Shown: positions 34,209 to 46,530, counted from the stretch's first letter. The stretch: 64,000 bases of DNA from Diorhabda sublineata (GCF_026230105.1 NC_079476.1:7454709-7518708), one strand, 5' to 3'. Program-made: numbers and translations. Notes: generated by a model not told the origin, from the sequence alone.

Positions 34209-34879
34209 GAATTTTTCAATATATCCTCGTATTTCTGCTTTATTTAACAATAAACTGTTACTTCCTCGTTTTTTGTTTTGAAGTCCCATTTCATTCAATA
34301 AATTATAGAATGTTGATCTTTTAAAATCCGGCAAGTCTTTATCTTCGTTAACTACTCTCAACTTTATCCACAGGTAACTCATATTGAAAGAAAAAATTGT
34401 ACACAATTCTTCTGATGGCGCTTTTGTCGAAATTATCAATTGAATTGTTAATTATTTTTCTTGAAGGATACTTTTTTGGGTCGGCCACTCCCGAAATATT
34501 TGCCATTTTAGAAATAACGTCATCAACAGTATTGTCATCATTTTTTTGCATTCCATTCTTATAAATATTCACAATTATTTGTTTTCCGCAGCGTTAAAAT
34601 GAAGATTTTTAGCTCTTGGCGGAGTACAGCTAATGTCAACAACTTCATCAGCTGTATCCGTTTCATAAATGCCAATGTTTAAGAAAATTACGCAGCAGAC
34701 AAAATTGAACAATCTCATTGCAGTACGATAATTCCATGCCAAATGCCGTCCCTGTGCTACACCTGATCTAGCGGCTTTTGCGGCAATGCGGTATAGCCCC
34801 CCCCCCAAAGCGGTCTTTTATTTGTGGTATATTATGGTGCCTCTGATATAGAACAATAATGATTATTTTGGTCCACTAT

Positions 34880-35130
34880 TTTTCTTCGATAAATAGACTT
34901 TAATCACAAACCTCTTTGTCTCCTGGATCACTTGGCTTGATCTACCAAAGTTGCACTTATCGACCTTGACCAGCTTATGGACTTAGACTCGACTTTCAAA
35001 TTTTCTACATACGAGTATTTTCTCACGATGATTGTACTATCACTAATACTGGGTTCACCGTACACTGCACTCATTTTGTGATAAATGTTTGTAACACTTC
35101 AGCTACCTTCAGCTTCGTAGCACTGGTTTG
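34880..35130 (-). pseudogene. Possible mariner N-terminal fragment
   Basis: The - strand reads KMSAVYGEPSISDSTI and then VENLKVESKSISW. The spacing resembles the second helix-turn-helix of mariner transposases (YGE-x-x-IS followed by a W-x-x-K/R-F segment). The usual Trp and Phe are lost. It shares its pattern with the piece at 35.9-36.0 kb (both have CACCGTACACYGC/ACA on the + strand). Weak. Confidence 0.3.
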
Positions 35131-35829
35131 TACTATGGGCAACTGTAGTGAAGGAACGGCGTGATCATAAAACGTATAGAGCCGTTTCCTGCCACTAAGC
35201 AATTTACTTTTAGAACAAACGAAAAAAAAACAGATCCAGAAGATAATATTTCTAATTCCTTTTTATTTGACTTTTGATTTGATTCTTTATCACTTTTCAT
35301 TACTATTTCTGCTCATTTGAAAATAATTTTAGATAAAACCCTAGCAAGTGCAAAATAAACATGAAATTCTGCCTCAAGATTTAACGAAACGTCTAGATAA
35401 GAGGATAAACAAGATATATGTGATCATATCGAAATGTTTATCGTGTGCTCGAAATTATGGAAAAACTCATGTATCATCAATCGCAGTTGATGTCAGAAAA
35501 AGTGTATATTAATTGCAAAATATATTTAGTATCAATTATATTGAATATAACACTAAAAAGTAGATAAAATGCTACTATAAAGATTTATATAAAAGATAAT
35601 CAATTTAATAAAATACTAGCAACCTACCCCAGCTTCGAAAGTTAATTGTTTATGACATTTTTCACCACTTTGTATTTATCCAAATTAATTTCTTAATTCA
35701 TAGATGGTTCATACAATGCTGGCAATTGATAGAATTTTGTTAAGTAATTTCCCAAAGTTGATTACTATTTTCTTTTTAACTGTAATTTTACATAATTGTG
35801 ATATATTCGACAAATTTTATGTGCTTTTC

Positions 35830-36060
35830 CGGTCCAGGTGCTTGCATGAACCCTTGTTCCCCCGTTGTAAATAACCCGGATGACTTCTAGTCAACTAAAC
35901 TTGCAATTGCGCCCTTGACCACTTTTGCCATGGTCATCAGTTCGACCTTCGGTAAATTTTCTATAAAATTTTCCCTCGGCGCTGGCAGTCATTCATACAT
36001 TGGTCACCGTACACCACATTCATCTTGCAATCAATGTTAGTAGTACTACATCCCTGAGCT
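35830..36060 (-). pseudogene. Possible mariner N-terminal fragment
   Basis: The - strand reads CKMNVVYGDQCMNDCQ, then with a frame change KFTEGRTDDHGKSGQGRN. This resembles the mariner stretch YGDECM...FKEGRT...D...RSGRPS at the end of the DNA-binding domain. It is isolated: no catalytic domain follows on the - strand below 35830. Confidence 0.4.
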
Positions 36061-36839
36061 TCTAAAAACACATTTCTTATCCCACAATTAGCGGAAGTAT
36101 TGATGGCAGAAACCTAGTTATTCGCCTATAGGTTAGTTGAAGAATGAGGGATATGGGCCAGTAATAGCAGCTTGGCCAATCAATCGGTTTGAAGCATTGT
36201 ATTTCTAAAGCAAGTTTGTTCGTTTAAGCATATTAATTATGGCTAGAATATTACTATTAAGAGTAGAGGTTGAAAATTTTTATAGTTAAAAATTAAAAAG
36301 TTGACAATAGAGAATTGACAAAGACAGATTTGACTATATCAAATAGAAACAGTATCTACAACTAGACTTAATTTATAATACTCTTAGCGAAATTGATATT
36401 TTCCATTGTTTTTTTGCATCTATAATTTTAAAATGTGAAATCTATTTATTTCCAAGATAAACATGTCGAAAACAAAAGCATGTGATCGGTCGATATGGAA
36501 CAATTGAACACTTTATAATAATATAATAATATATGTTTGCCAAAGCTTGTTTTTGATTAGACAAAGACAATTTTACCAACTAAATATTTCCAAAAATATT
36601 GATTTTAGAAATAAAAAGTTTCCAACACCAACTTTAGCTAAAAAAAACTTTTTACGTGGCCGTTATGACTCAAAATCATAAAGTAAATTGACTAACTTAA
36701 CCTAATCTCCAAGTGTATCACTGAGCTTTAGCTTTCCATCCGTAACTATCGTGCGATGCGAGAGTGCCGTTCTACACACATTTCCAAGTATGTACACGAG
36801 CATTAGTCACCCTTCCTCTAACCGACATGCACCGGGAGA

Positions 36840-37345
36840 GCGCTTCTCTCCATGAAGAAAACTCAATTTGATACCTGCTGAGATATTATGAAAGAAAACA
36901 GACTGGTTACGAAAAAGGGTTTTATTATAAAAATTATCTACATTCCCCTTCAATATACTCTCCTCGCCACACACCTTTCCATACGTTTTTTCCATTGATC
37001 GAAGCAGTGCTGGTCTTCTTTGGCGAGTGCCTTTAAGAACTCCGCCGTTTTTTGCTTTACCGCTTCCATCGACTCAAATCGGGTCCCTTTCAAAGCAGGT
37101 TTTATCTTCGGAAACAAAAAAAACACGATTGCAATTTTGGTGAGTACGGCGGATGTTCGAGCACTGGAGTGTGCTTACTGGCCAAATACTGCTTCACAGA
37201 TATCGCGTTATGAGCAGCTGTGTTGTCCTGGTGCAAAATTGGGCCGTTTTTTACGAACTCGTTCTCGCAGTGTTGCCAAAACTCACAAATAGTTTGGTTG
37301 ACAGTCTCACCCTCTGGAACCCATTCAATCATCACCATACAGATT
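36840..37345 (-). pseudogene. Mariner transposase C-terminal half, decayed
   Basis: From 37338 the - strand reads MVMIEWVPEGETVNQTICEF, then NEFVKNGPILHQDNTAAHNA (second Asp in HQDN) and LEHPPYSPKL, where mariner has HPPYSPDLAP; the Asp is Lys here and the following residues are out of frame. Further frames give KTRFEGTRFESMEAVKQKTA (37085-37020), a typical mariner C-terminal helix, then MEKTYGKVCGEESILKG (36995 onward), equivalent to the CV...GEYFEGD ending. Reading frame is broken at least twice. A different subfamily from the copy at 33-34 kb. Confidence 0.7.
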
Positions 37346-37404
37346 ACATTATCGATTGTGGTATGTTACTTCATAGATTAAAATAGAAGAAAAATCAAAA
37401 GTTT

Positions 37405-38600
37405 ATGGATATTTTTCAACAGTATAACAGACATAAAAGTGATACTTCAATCGATTATTTGTTTGAGGAATATATGTCTATGAATTCAATTAAAGAGACA
37501 TTTTTAGAAAACAGCAAAAATAAAAATAGATTTATAAATCTTTTCTATGAAAAATTGGCTGAAAATAATATTGAATGGAGTCAAGCAGAAAGTGATGCAG
37601 ATGTTTAATTGTACAATCAGCTCTTGATAGTTCCTCCAAGATGTGGTCGTTATAGCAGAAGTGATTGATGTTTTGGTGATATTAATGGCGTTAGCACCTG
37701 ATGATAAAGAAATGTTTTTCTTAAAACCATTTAAAAATAATGAGTTGCAACGAGTTTATGCAACAAAAACCATGTTGAAAAAATATGCAAATATTACCAA
37801 AATCATCTCTTTTTCATTCATGCATACTGGATGTGATACTACATCTGTTTTTTATAATAATTGAGGAAATTATTTTATGAAAATTTTCAATAAGAACAGA
37901 AATTACGTACAGCAGCTGAAACTTTTATAATTCAAGACCATAATGAAGAAATACTTTTTAATGGAGGTATTTATTGTATTCTCACCATGTATGGTGCTAA
38001 AACTGCGCCAAAAACTTAATAAACTGCGATACCTGCAGGTTCAACAATGTAAAAATAATACTTTGATATTTACCTAAAATCGGGATTAGAAATCAAATAC
38101 TTAAAACCAATCAAAATTATGCAACCTACAGCATCAATGAACGTCTTGAAAATTACATTTTGCTCTCGTAAAAGAGGGTGCGGTGCAGCATGTGGCTGCA
38201 GAAAAAGTGGTTAGTATTGCTCACATTGTATGTAGTGGAAGTGACTGTGATCTGTGACCCACATGAACTGCGATACAAGTGTTTTATAGCATTAGCTTCA
38301 AAAGACAAGAGCGTACAACTCAGTTCATAACTTCCAACACAGGAAGCAGCAAAACAACATATCAAAAGAGTGTACCTGCAAGTTCAACAATGGAAAAATA
38401 ATACTTTGATATTTCCCTAAAATTGGGGTTAGAAATCAGATAAATACTTAAAACCAATCAAAATAATGCAACCAACAGCATCAAGAACGTCTTGAAAATT
38501 ACATTTTGCTCTCGTAAAACAGGGTGCGGCTGCAGAAAAAGTGGTTAGTATTGCTCACATTGTATGTAGTGGAAGTGACTGTGACCCACCACTTGAAGGA
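37405..38600 (+). pseudogene. Broken gene with PIN-like acidic motifs and CXC-type Cys-rich tail, transposon-associated type
   Basis: The first open part (37405-37608) ends NNIEWSQAESDADV. After a frameshift it continues as LIVQSALDSSSK, VVVIAEVIDVLVILMALAPD (37640-37700), LKPFKNNELQRVYATKTML and SFMHTGCDTTSVFYN (37805-37860). The arrangement E-x-D ... D-V-L-V-I-L ... G-C-D-T-T-S is that of PIN/FEN1-like nuclease folds, in which these acidic residues bind metal; intact relatives read EDVD where this copy has EVID. Downstream, frame-broken text contains EAAKQHIKRVYLQVQQW and a Cys-rich segment CSRKRGCGAACGCRKSG...YCSHIC, like a tesmin-type CXC motif. The last part is tandemly duplicated. Related uncharacterised proteins are frequent in arthropod and cnidarian genomes (from memory). 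Function is unknown; the nuclease idea is inference. Confidence 0.45.
38031..38600. repeat. Tandem duplication of the Cys-rich tail, period about 345 bp
   Basis: The stretch from CCTGCAGGTTCAACAATG (38031) through the Cys-rich segment to TGGAAGTGACTGTGA recurs from about 38373 with a few per cent differences. The second copy lacks about 12 bp in the GCGGTGCAGCATGTGGCTGC part, while the first copy has an extra segment of about 100 bp after it. Both copies carry stops. Confidence 0.85.
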
Positions 38601-38680
38601 GTTGCAGTTGCAAATACTTAAAATATTGTTGAAAATCAAATTTATGCACAAAACTGGGAGAAGCTCTTAAAGTACAAAAA

Positions 38681-39182
38681 AAATTGTGTGTGTCAGCTCC
38701 GACGCACGACTGGAGTTTACTCCTTAAGTTCGATAGTCTAACCAGACGCAAAAAGAGTTTAAAAAAGGGTAAATTTGTTAATTAATGAAAATAATATACA
38801 TATATAAATATATATATTTATTCAATTTATTCATTTCATATACATTTATTATAACTAATCGACGAAACATTTTACATTAAACTTTTTACAATAGTCAATT
38901 TCAGATGTGCAACCACGTGTTTGTTAGATGTTCCGGCAATATCATCTACACCTCTTTCTGCCATAGTTATTTGAAAATACTTTCAGTTCACTTTAGCGCA
39001 ACACAATGATAAAAATTAAAACGTCACAATAACAGCAATATAAGTATGTTGACACTGACAAATTAGAAAGTTGTGCATCAAAGGGTGCGCACCAAAAACG
39101 TAACGAGGTCATTCATCGATAGATTTTACTCCTCACATTTTTCTCATACCAGGCCCCTTATATATGAAAATCGATTCTTAAC
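38681..39182 (-). mobile_element. MITE-type element (copy 2), internally deleted and right end lost
   Basis: This is nearly identical to 23286-23970 in blocks, including the left repeat GGAGTTTACTCCTTAAG at about 38712-38728. It lacks roughly 30 bp after the left repeat, an internal stretch that in copy 1 lies just after the AG/GTACGT junction, and the right inverted repeat (homology stops at CGATTCTTAA, about 39180). The - strand start segment MAERGVDDIAGTSNKHVVA is conserved and here runs on without a GT donor to HLKLTIVKSLM and a stop. Confidence 0.7.
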
Positions 39183-39794
39183 GAATTTAAGATTCCAATC
39201 CTATAAAATGATACATAGACTGTAGGTGACGGTTATGCACTTCAACGGAATGGCCAATAAGTGATTTTGTCCATATGGGGATCACAAGCTTAGGTTACAT
39301 ATTTATTTCTTGTCTATCTTGAAATTGAATATACTTTTATTTATCGTTGATTTTTTTCATCGGTGTTTAAGGTCACTCAAGTTGTTATTTTAAACCTTAA
39401 ACCAACCTCTAGACAGGTCTATGTTGAGGAATAAATTCTCTCATAGATGAGAGTATGCTTTTTCTGGTTAATTCAAAAACAAATTTATTCGAATATTGAT
39501 GCAGTTAAGCAAATATTCTTCCATTCTACATGATTTTGAAGCAATTTTCATTGTAGCTATTAACATAATCGCCGTACAGAATATAATTATAAAAATAGAA
39601 TGTAGCTCGACATTATTGACCTCAAAGATAATAAATGTGTTTTTTTGTATGTTAATGTTGTTTCACGGTCATGTTAACCCCTTAGTATGTGAGGAGCGAC
39701 GTGTGGTTTTGTAAACAGTTTTTAGTGCCTAACATTTATTGCACCCACCTACTTTGATTAGAAAAATAGTGGTAAAGGCGTTAATTCGGAGGAT
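39183..39794. other. Unassigned AT-rich sequence
   Basis: The 72-residue open reading at 39496-39714 (+) is hydrophobic without family features. No repeats with ends were found. Confidence 0.3.
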
Positions 39795-41805
39795 ATGTGG
39801 GTAAAGTTAGCCCAAACTTTTTCGAAATTCAAAAAAATAAAAGTTTTGCTGAATTGTGCTGCGAAACAATTTTTTTTTACAATACTGGAATTTCTATGAG
39901 CTGATAAAAATTTTTAAAAAAAATAGCTCAGCCATTTTAGATTTTCTAGAGATCAAAGAAATTTTTAATCGCAAAAGTAAAGGTTATGCTTGCATCCTAG
40001 GCCACTGTGCAGTCGGTACGATAAATTATTTTATCGAAATTAGTGATTAAACTTCGATAAATGTGGATTTCATAGATTGTGCTGAGTTGTACTAATATTA
40101 ATTTATTGTTCCATTGTTTATTACCGTTTAACGCTGACAAAATGAACTTCTCTTCATAATGTTTCCCGTAGAATCGATTGGTTTTGCGAAACAACAACTT
40201 CTAGCATGATTTTTTTGGATAATTTTTTATAAACAATCACAAATGACAAAAGAAAAAGCCGTGAGCAGCAGAGCTCCATCACGAAAGTCGAATTTTTCGT
40301 CGAATGAAGAATTTAACTAATACACAAACAAATCTTTCCATAAAATGAATTTCTTGGAAATGATATCAATTCTCAATCTTATTTGTTTATATGGAAAATT
40401 TGCTATTCCTCAATAACTTTTCATTTCACAACTTAACTCTCTCTCTCTCGAATGAAAATTCATAATTTCAATAGACCCGGTGGTCTCGAACCCTCTTGTT
40501 CAATTCCAATTGACAACAAAGAAAAAACTGTCATAATGACAAGAAATTTCGAAAATGGGAAGTAAAAAAAATCACCCAGCAACGATCATACTCGTATTAT
40601 TCATTAAATAGGAGGCGGTCCAGTTCAACAATTACAACGATCAAAATGATTTCGGGCGTTTTGTGCTAGAAGAACTGAAGAAGAAAACTTTCAACTTGAG
40701 AAAGACAATTCTTCAACATCACGCCTACTTGCATGCGAAGTTCGAACCCTCTAGTTAAATTTTTTCTGGCCAAAAAATAAGAAAATATAACAAAAATGAC
40801 CATAAAATGGAGAGGGCTGGAGATGGAAAGTTTCGACCTTAGACAGGAAATTATCTCGCAACTAATTGAACCTACATGTGAAATTTCATTTTTCAGTCGC
40901 TTTTCGTTTGACCTGCAGAGGTGAGCAAAGGTCAAAAATCACTTTTTTTGCACTGCGACCCCTCGAAATATTCATTTGTTTTCAACCAAACTCTAATAAC
41001 ATCAATCCGCCGCCAAAAAGCCATGTATGCTAATTTTGAACCAAATCGGACCCATAGCAATTGCTCGAGAGACGAAAATAAGAATTGTAGCTTAAACAGA
41101 TATATAGATATATATATATAAAAACTACAGACATTCGAAAAACCATCATAATCGTGTTCAGGAGGTCTCAAAACATGGGAAAAATGATGTGCCCCCCATT
41201 TTTCTTCTAGTCATGCCTACCGTAATAGTCTAATTTTTCCTTGAAAAATCCGACTTAAAACATGGATATTTTTTTTCATTTGCCTATGAATGATGTAGTT
41301 ATCATTATAATTATTATAATATTGATAAGTATAATTCTGGAAAAAATATATACAGTATACAGGTTAACAAGTTTTTAAAGTTCCAGTGTCCTAGCACAAC
41401 TCGCCATAACATTTACTTTTATGATGAAAAATTCCTTTGTCTAGTACGAGGGTGGTGAACTTTGTTGCCCCTATGAAATCCACAATTATCGAAATTTAAT
41501 CATTAATTTCGATGAAATAATTTTTCATACCGACTGCACAGTGGCCTAAGATGATTAGATTTTTGGTTAGAGGTGTTAATTAATTTTTCCAATTTTTCTC
41601 TAAGCACAAATAGCAAAATTCTATCACAATTCAACCCTATTTTTTTTCGAAATTCGAAAATGGCTGGGCTCACTTTTGTTGAATTTTTTCTCAGCTCTTA
41701 TAACATCCAATATTAAAAAAAATATGTTTCGCAGCACAAATAGCACAAACCTAGCACAAATTATCACAAATTTCAAAAAAGGCTGGGCTAACTTTATCCA
41801 CATTC
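39795..41805. mobile_element. About 2-kb foldback element with ~300-bp inverted repeats
   Basis: The left arm (about 39795-40080) begins TGTGGGTAAAGTTAGCCCAA and contains GCCACTGTGCAGTCGGTACG and TTTTATCGAAATTAGTGATT. The right arm (about 41465-41805) carries the reverse complement of the same blocks in the same order, ending GGGCTAACTTTATCCACATT, with extra AGCACAAATAGCACAAA repeats. The arms have diverged by indels and substitutions. The interior (40080-41465) has two similar pieces around TCGAACCCTCT (near 40487 and 40740) and no transposase. Confidence 0.7.
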
Positions 41806-42790
41806 GGAGGATCATTTTATTTTTGAATACTTTTGATAAACGTTTTCCAACACCGTTTTTTTAATTTTCGATTAAATTTAATCACCTTTTAAGTTGAGGT
41901 GAAATTTTCAAATATAGATTATTGGATGTAAATTTTTCAAATATATAGACCATTCTAAACTCACCAAACGAGAATTATTTTTTATCAAAAATTAAATTTC
42001 TATACATTTCTTTATTAAATGGACTTAGTCTAATGCCCGATTGGTACGAAAACAATGTTTGTGTGTTATATTTGAAAAATATTAGATTATTTACTGTATT
42101 AATCGTTTTTAATAGTATTTTTTTCATCTCATATGATATATAATCATTTTTTTTATATGAAACTGAATATTGTATTTCAAACACAATCCAATATTATTCA
42201 CACACCTCCGTCATTTATTAGTTTCCACCTCTCCAAGTAAATGATAGTTATACCGTTGTGAATATCGAAATTCCAATAATCCACTAATGACATTTTTTTC
42301 CTGGAATAGTAGACTACCTGACGAACAATAGCCAACCCCACCCACATCCCTAGACTGCGCGAGCGCGCTGCATTACTAGTCGAAACTTGATTGTCGCACT
42401 TACTGCACGTGAAAGTTCTTGACGCCCTTTGCGTATATCATTTTCTTCTGTGAATATTTTATGTGTCGTGTCATATTTGCTTGTTTAAGTGATGGATACC
42501 AATAATAAAGGTAAGCCTTTATTAAATTAATATGAAATTGTATTAAATATATTGTCAATAAATGACTTAATGAGCCGTTAATAATACCCTTTTTTAGAAA
42601 TGTTTTTACTTTATTTTTCAATTTCAATCGAACAAAAAACTTTACTTCCGCACCTTTCCGAGTTACATTTTTGATTTCATTATAAAGTATAAAGTCTTAT
42701 AAAGAAAACTGCTTAAAATCAGCTGCTAGTTTTAAAAATAAACGAGTTTGAAATTTTTTTGACAAAAATAGAAAAAAATCTAGGGGGTGA
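41806..42790. other. Unassigned sequence upstream of the Transib gene
   Basis: AT-rich except 42300-42430. It probably includes the 5' region of the Transib element, but I could not find a terminal repeat that pairs with the downstream side. Confidence 0.3.
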
Positions 42791-42792
42791 AA

Positions 42793-44774
42793 ATGTTGAC
42801 TCGTAAATACCTCTTCGATAAAATGAACGAGCAACATTCATTATCGATAAATGAAAAAATTAAATATTTAGAAAATTATTTACTCGTGTGTTACGGGGAC
42901 ACAGAAGAACATAAAAATGTGATAAAAAAGAAGTTTTCGTATTTTAAATGATAAAGAGGTGGACTCGGGCACATAGAATACTTGAAAACTTTTTGGTGGC
43001 CAATAATTCTTGCTTGGAAGGAACATTTGAGATCCCCGTAGACACGCATCAAAGGCCAGGACGACGTACCAAATCTTTTACCGAATCTAGCGAAAGAACA
43101 AAGAGAAGAAAAACTGAAGGAGTCCACGCATCTTACGACGAAGAAGTAATTGTTCACGCGGCACAAGTAATTTTACAAACAGAAGGAAAAAGAAACGCGT
43201 CTACTGTTTTAAAAGACATTACATATTCTTCTGCGTCTGCCAGTGATTATGAAAACAGACATTCAAAGTCTAAAGAAATAGAGCCCATTACTCCTCTACA
43301 AGCACTGACAATGTTTGTTGAAGCCGATTTGACCAGAGGACAGTACGAAATTATTCGAGCAACGAACAAAAGATTCTATCCACATTATGAATTATTATTG
43401 AAGGCCAAAAAAGATTGCTACCCACCCAAGGAGTCATTACGAGTGACGTCTACCTGCGCATAAGGAAACCTACAATCTTTGTTGGATCACACTGTAACCA
43501 GATTATCCCTCTTCTTAGAAGAAGTCTTACCCACACTTGATGCCGTTGAAAGGAACTCGTTACTGTTAATCTGCAAATGGGGTTGTGACGGCTCTCAACA
43601 AGCCCAGTTTAAACAAAGACTCTCAAACGAAGATGAATCTGATGCTAATATTTTTATAAGCTCATTTGTACCTCTACGAATTGTTTGTGGTGAGGATAAA
43701 AGTAAAATCGTGTGGCAAAATCCAACTCCATCTTCACCTAGATATTGCCGTCCAATAAGATTTAGATTCGTAAAAGAATCTACGGACATCACAAAAGAAG
43801 AAATCAATTATGTAAAGAATAGTGCAAACTCATTAAACTTGACGAAAGTTGACCTCAATGGAGAGAATTTTTTTTCAACATAGTTTTAAATTGACTATGG
43901 TTGACGGAAAGGTCTGCAATGCAGCTACAGACACCAAATCGACCAGCAGATGTTATATATGTGGAGCTACATCAAAAGATTTTAATGATTTAACAAAAAA
44001 AATGATGTATGCCCTGAAGCTCTTGAATTTGGCCTTTCCGTATTACATGCAAGAATCCGGATATTCGAAAGTGTGCTGCATTTAGCATATAAATTGTCCG
44101 TGAAAAAATATCGCGAGAGACGAACCGAAGAAGAAAAAAATCTATAAAAGCAGAAGAAACTTAATGTTCAGCAAAGATTTAGAGAGGAGACAGGTCTCTT
44201 AGTCGATATGCCAAAAAGTAACTTCGGAAACACAAACGATGGAAATACCAGCAGAAGATTCTTCGAGAACTCTGAATTGGCTGCAGAAATCACTGGGATA
44301 AGTTATGACTTGATTATTAGATTAAAAGTGATATTAGAAGCCATATCAAGCGGCCATAAGATTGACGTAGTAAAATATGATAAATACGCCATGGAAACTG
44401 CGAAACTATATGTTGAGTTATCCTATGACTCCAACGCAACGATGCATAAGGTCTTAATTCATGGAGGTTCAATAATAGAAAATTCGTTGTTGCCGATAGG
44501 GCAACTTTCGGAAGAAGCTGCTGAGGCCCGCAATAAACATTTTAGGTCTTATCGCCTAAACTTTGCTCGCAAGTTTTCGAAGGAAGAATGCAACTTAGAT
44601 ATTTATCATAGGTTACTATTAACATCCGACCCATTTATTAGTTCCATGATAAAGACGAAAAAAACCGCTTCAAAATTATTTTTGCCTGAGACAATGCAGC
44701 TATTAATTCCTGCTGAGCCAAACCGACCAATGGAAATTGATGAAAGCAGCGAAAATTTAAATGCAGATGAATAA
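42793..44774 (+). pseudogene. Transib transposase (RAG1-related), several frame breaks
   Basis: The likely start is the ATG at 42793 (MLTRKYLFDKMNEQ). A -1 shift at 42948 leads into the next frame (KRWTRAHRILENFL). An in-frame TAA lies at 43461. The core then reads LICKWGCDGSQQAQFKQR, whose Asp codon at 43587 corresponds to the first RAG1/Transib catalytic Asp. After a shift at a T8 run (about 43870) comes SFKLTMVDGKVCNAATDT (second Asp, 43903) and a zinc motif CYICGATSKDFN. Another shift near 44030 gives SVLHARIRIFESVLHLAYKL, then one stop, then EETGLLVDMPKSNFGNTNDG. The last segment holds LLPIGQLSEEAAEARNKHFR; its Glu near 44511 aligns with the third catalytic residue (RAG1 SEGNE). All catalytic residues survive although the frame is broken about four times. 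It ends at the stop at 44772-44774. Confidence 0.85.
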
Positions 44775-44779
44775 GTCTC

Positions 44780-46530
44780 CAATGTATGATTGATTATTTT
44801 TAGTGATTATCTATTTAGCTTATGTAACTTTAATATTGTATAACGAATGTAAAGATCCTTTTAATAATATAATATATTTACTTACTTATTAGAACAAAAT
44901 AAAATTTGTTTTATTTAATAATACATACCTGAAAGTATTACTAAAACGTAGACAGCTGTCCCTCCTTGGGGAAAGCCGTGAGTATGTCATATGTATTTTC
45001 AATATAATATTAAAAAACACTTTAAAATCAACTACGATCTCGAATAAAATATTTTTTGATAAAAAATCACAAGTAGGTGCGCCTAACCACCGTGCACCAA
45101 CAAATAATTTCGATGAGTTATTCCAAACACAGAATTCTTTTTATGTAACTATTTTGTAATATAAATATCACATAAAATTATTTTGGCCGCCTAAATCCTG
45201 AAAAACGATCTATGTGCGACGTAGCTATTGGACCCACAGATTTCACAACTATTTTGTGTCTTCCCAGATATGTTATGACGATTTCTCTTCTGAATTTCAA
45301 TTTAGTGATTCTCCTTCCTGTAATTCTGTAAATCTACCAAGTATTTTTTATTGCTGCGTCTATTAACCATGACAGTATTCATTTCTTCTTTCTGATTGAT
45401 TACGGTACTGATTTATGTCGTGATCCATTTGATCAATTCTTCTCATATTTTCATTGTAGATGGAAATAATTGATAGCTGAGGTACATTTATATGTTTTTT
45501 TGCATGAATATCTCTTCACAAGCGTGATTTGAGATTCTCCGAGAGAATTTGATGCACCTGCTACCACACTGTTTTCCATACATTTCTCAATGAAAATCCG
45601 TCTTTTCTTTCTATTTTGCTTCGAAATCAAGATCCAGTTTCTTCATTTGTTCATATGTTGTTAACTTACATTTTACCGAATGGATCCAGTATACGAACAC
45701 CTCCTTTCTTTCATATGCTTTAGAAGGTTCAAGCTAGTGAATAAATTGTCCCTCACTGCGTGATAAGGTTACTTTTTTATATGATGGGGCAATCAATTGA
45801 ACTTAAAATGACATCAAGGGGATTGATACTTTTCATATTCAGGGTTTGGTACTGGCGTATTTTTCCCCGATTAACTTCAAAATACATCATGTACCTAAAG
45901 GTGGTATTTAGGCACCATACTGTTATTATCAGCAACGTGAAAAAATTTCGCAATGAATATAAATCTTTCCATCCGCATACATTCAAAAATAATGTATTTA
46001 TTTCTCATGTTCAGCTTTGTATCCCAGTAGCTCTTTATTCCTGGGCAAACACTATAACCAGAGTATAAGAATACCCATAAACGCCTTTATTTCTTCTGCC
46101 GTAACAATCATATGCTGCCTTTTCCACTTTTTGAAATATGGAAAGTTCGTTATGTACCTGTACTGATATTGATAGTTTAGTGCAGGAACTCGATATTACG
46201 CAATCTTCTTGTGCATGGCTCTTGTTCATAGACTCATCGAAATATAGTTCTAAAGTTATGTTTTTACAGAATATGAGGGGATTTTTGAGCAACAATATGG
46301 ATGTAAACAACGAACAGGTTGTTAATGAACTTTTTATTTCCTGTAAATCGCTTGGTTGCTGAATAATTCATTTTCACAATTTCTATTATCATTTTTTCCT
46401 GATAATTTTGTAAGCGACGGGAAGAGTTAAGGGTTCTATCAAGATTTCAGAATAATAAAAATTCGGTTCGATGGCGATTGCATCCAACATTCATAAAAGG
46501 AAAAAATAAATTGTTTTGTGAATAATCCGC
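44780..46530. other. Unassigned sequence, possibly with a degraded membrane-protein fragment
   Basis: 44780-45100 probably holds the 3' side of the Transib element. The - strand between 46310 and 45770 has two open segments, one with a hydrophobic run (LRNFFTLLIITVWCLNTTF at about 45950-45890). This could be a fragment of a chemoreceptor-like membrane protein, but I see no diagnostic motif and the frame is interrupted. Confidence 0.2.

Larger units (their letters stand above)
31979..34610 (-). pseudogene. DDE_3/IS630-type transposase gene, interrupted by a mariner
   Basis: The - strand reads an N-terminal helix-turn-helix region from about 34600 (GKQIIVNIYKNGMQKNDDN, then IRRIVYNFFFQYELPVDK, WIKLRVVNEDKDLPDFKRST and LNKAEIRGYIEKFL). 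It is interrupted at about 34208 by a mariner and resumes at about 33066 with VIVWMREYLGKIKIFCEEN and IYYLYETWVNAGHAKDKVWV. The last exon-like part (32530-31979) contains CVVVLDNASYHTRK (second Asp), LLLPYHCELNSIELIWANV (third acidic residue, Glu of NSIE) and a C-terminal tail. In related insect proteins the first motif is LDETWVNAGH; here the Asp is Tyr, which alone would abolish catalysis. The family segment between SKNPSG and MDGFENCF is missing or hidden at 32530-32846, where a CAG/GTAGGT donor-like junction is seen. Frame breaks occur near 34360. Confidence 0.65.

Noticed and set aside
45088..45094. CACCGTG as a Transib terminal heptamer
   Set aside because: No matching inverted heptamer or longer terminal repeat was found upstream of 42793, so the element end is not supported.
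45770..46310. Possible chemoreceptor gene fragment on the - strand
   Set aside because: Only one hydrophobic stretch and no diagnostic C-terminal motif; the frame is interrupted and splice sites are not convincing, so it is noted only as unassigned.
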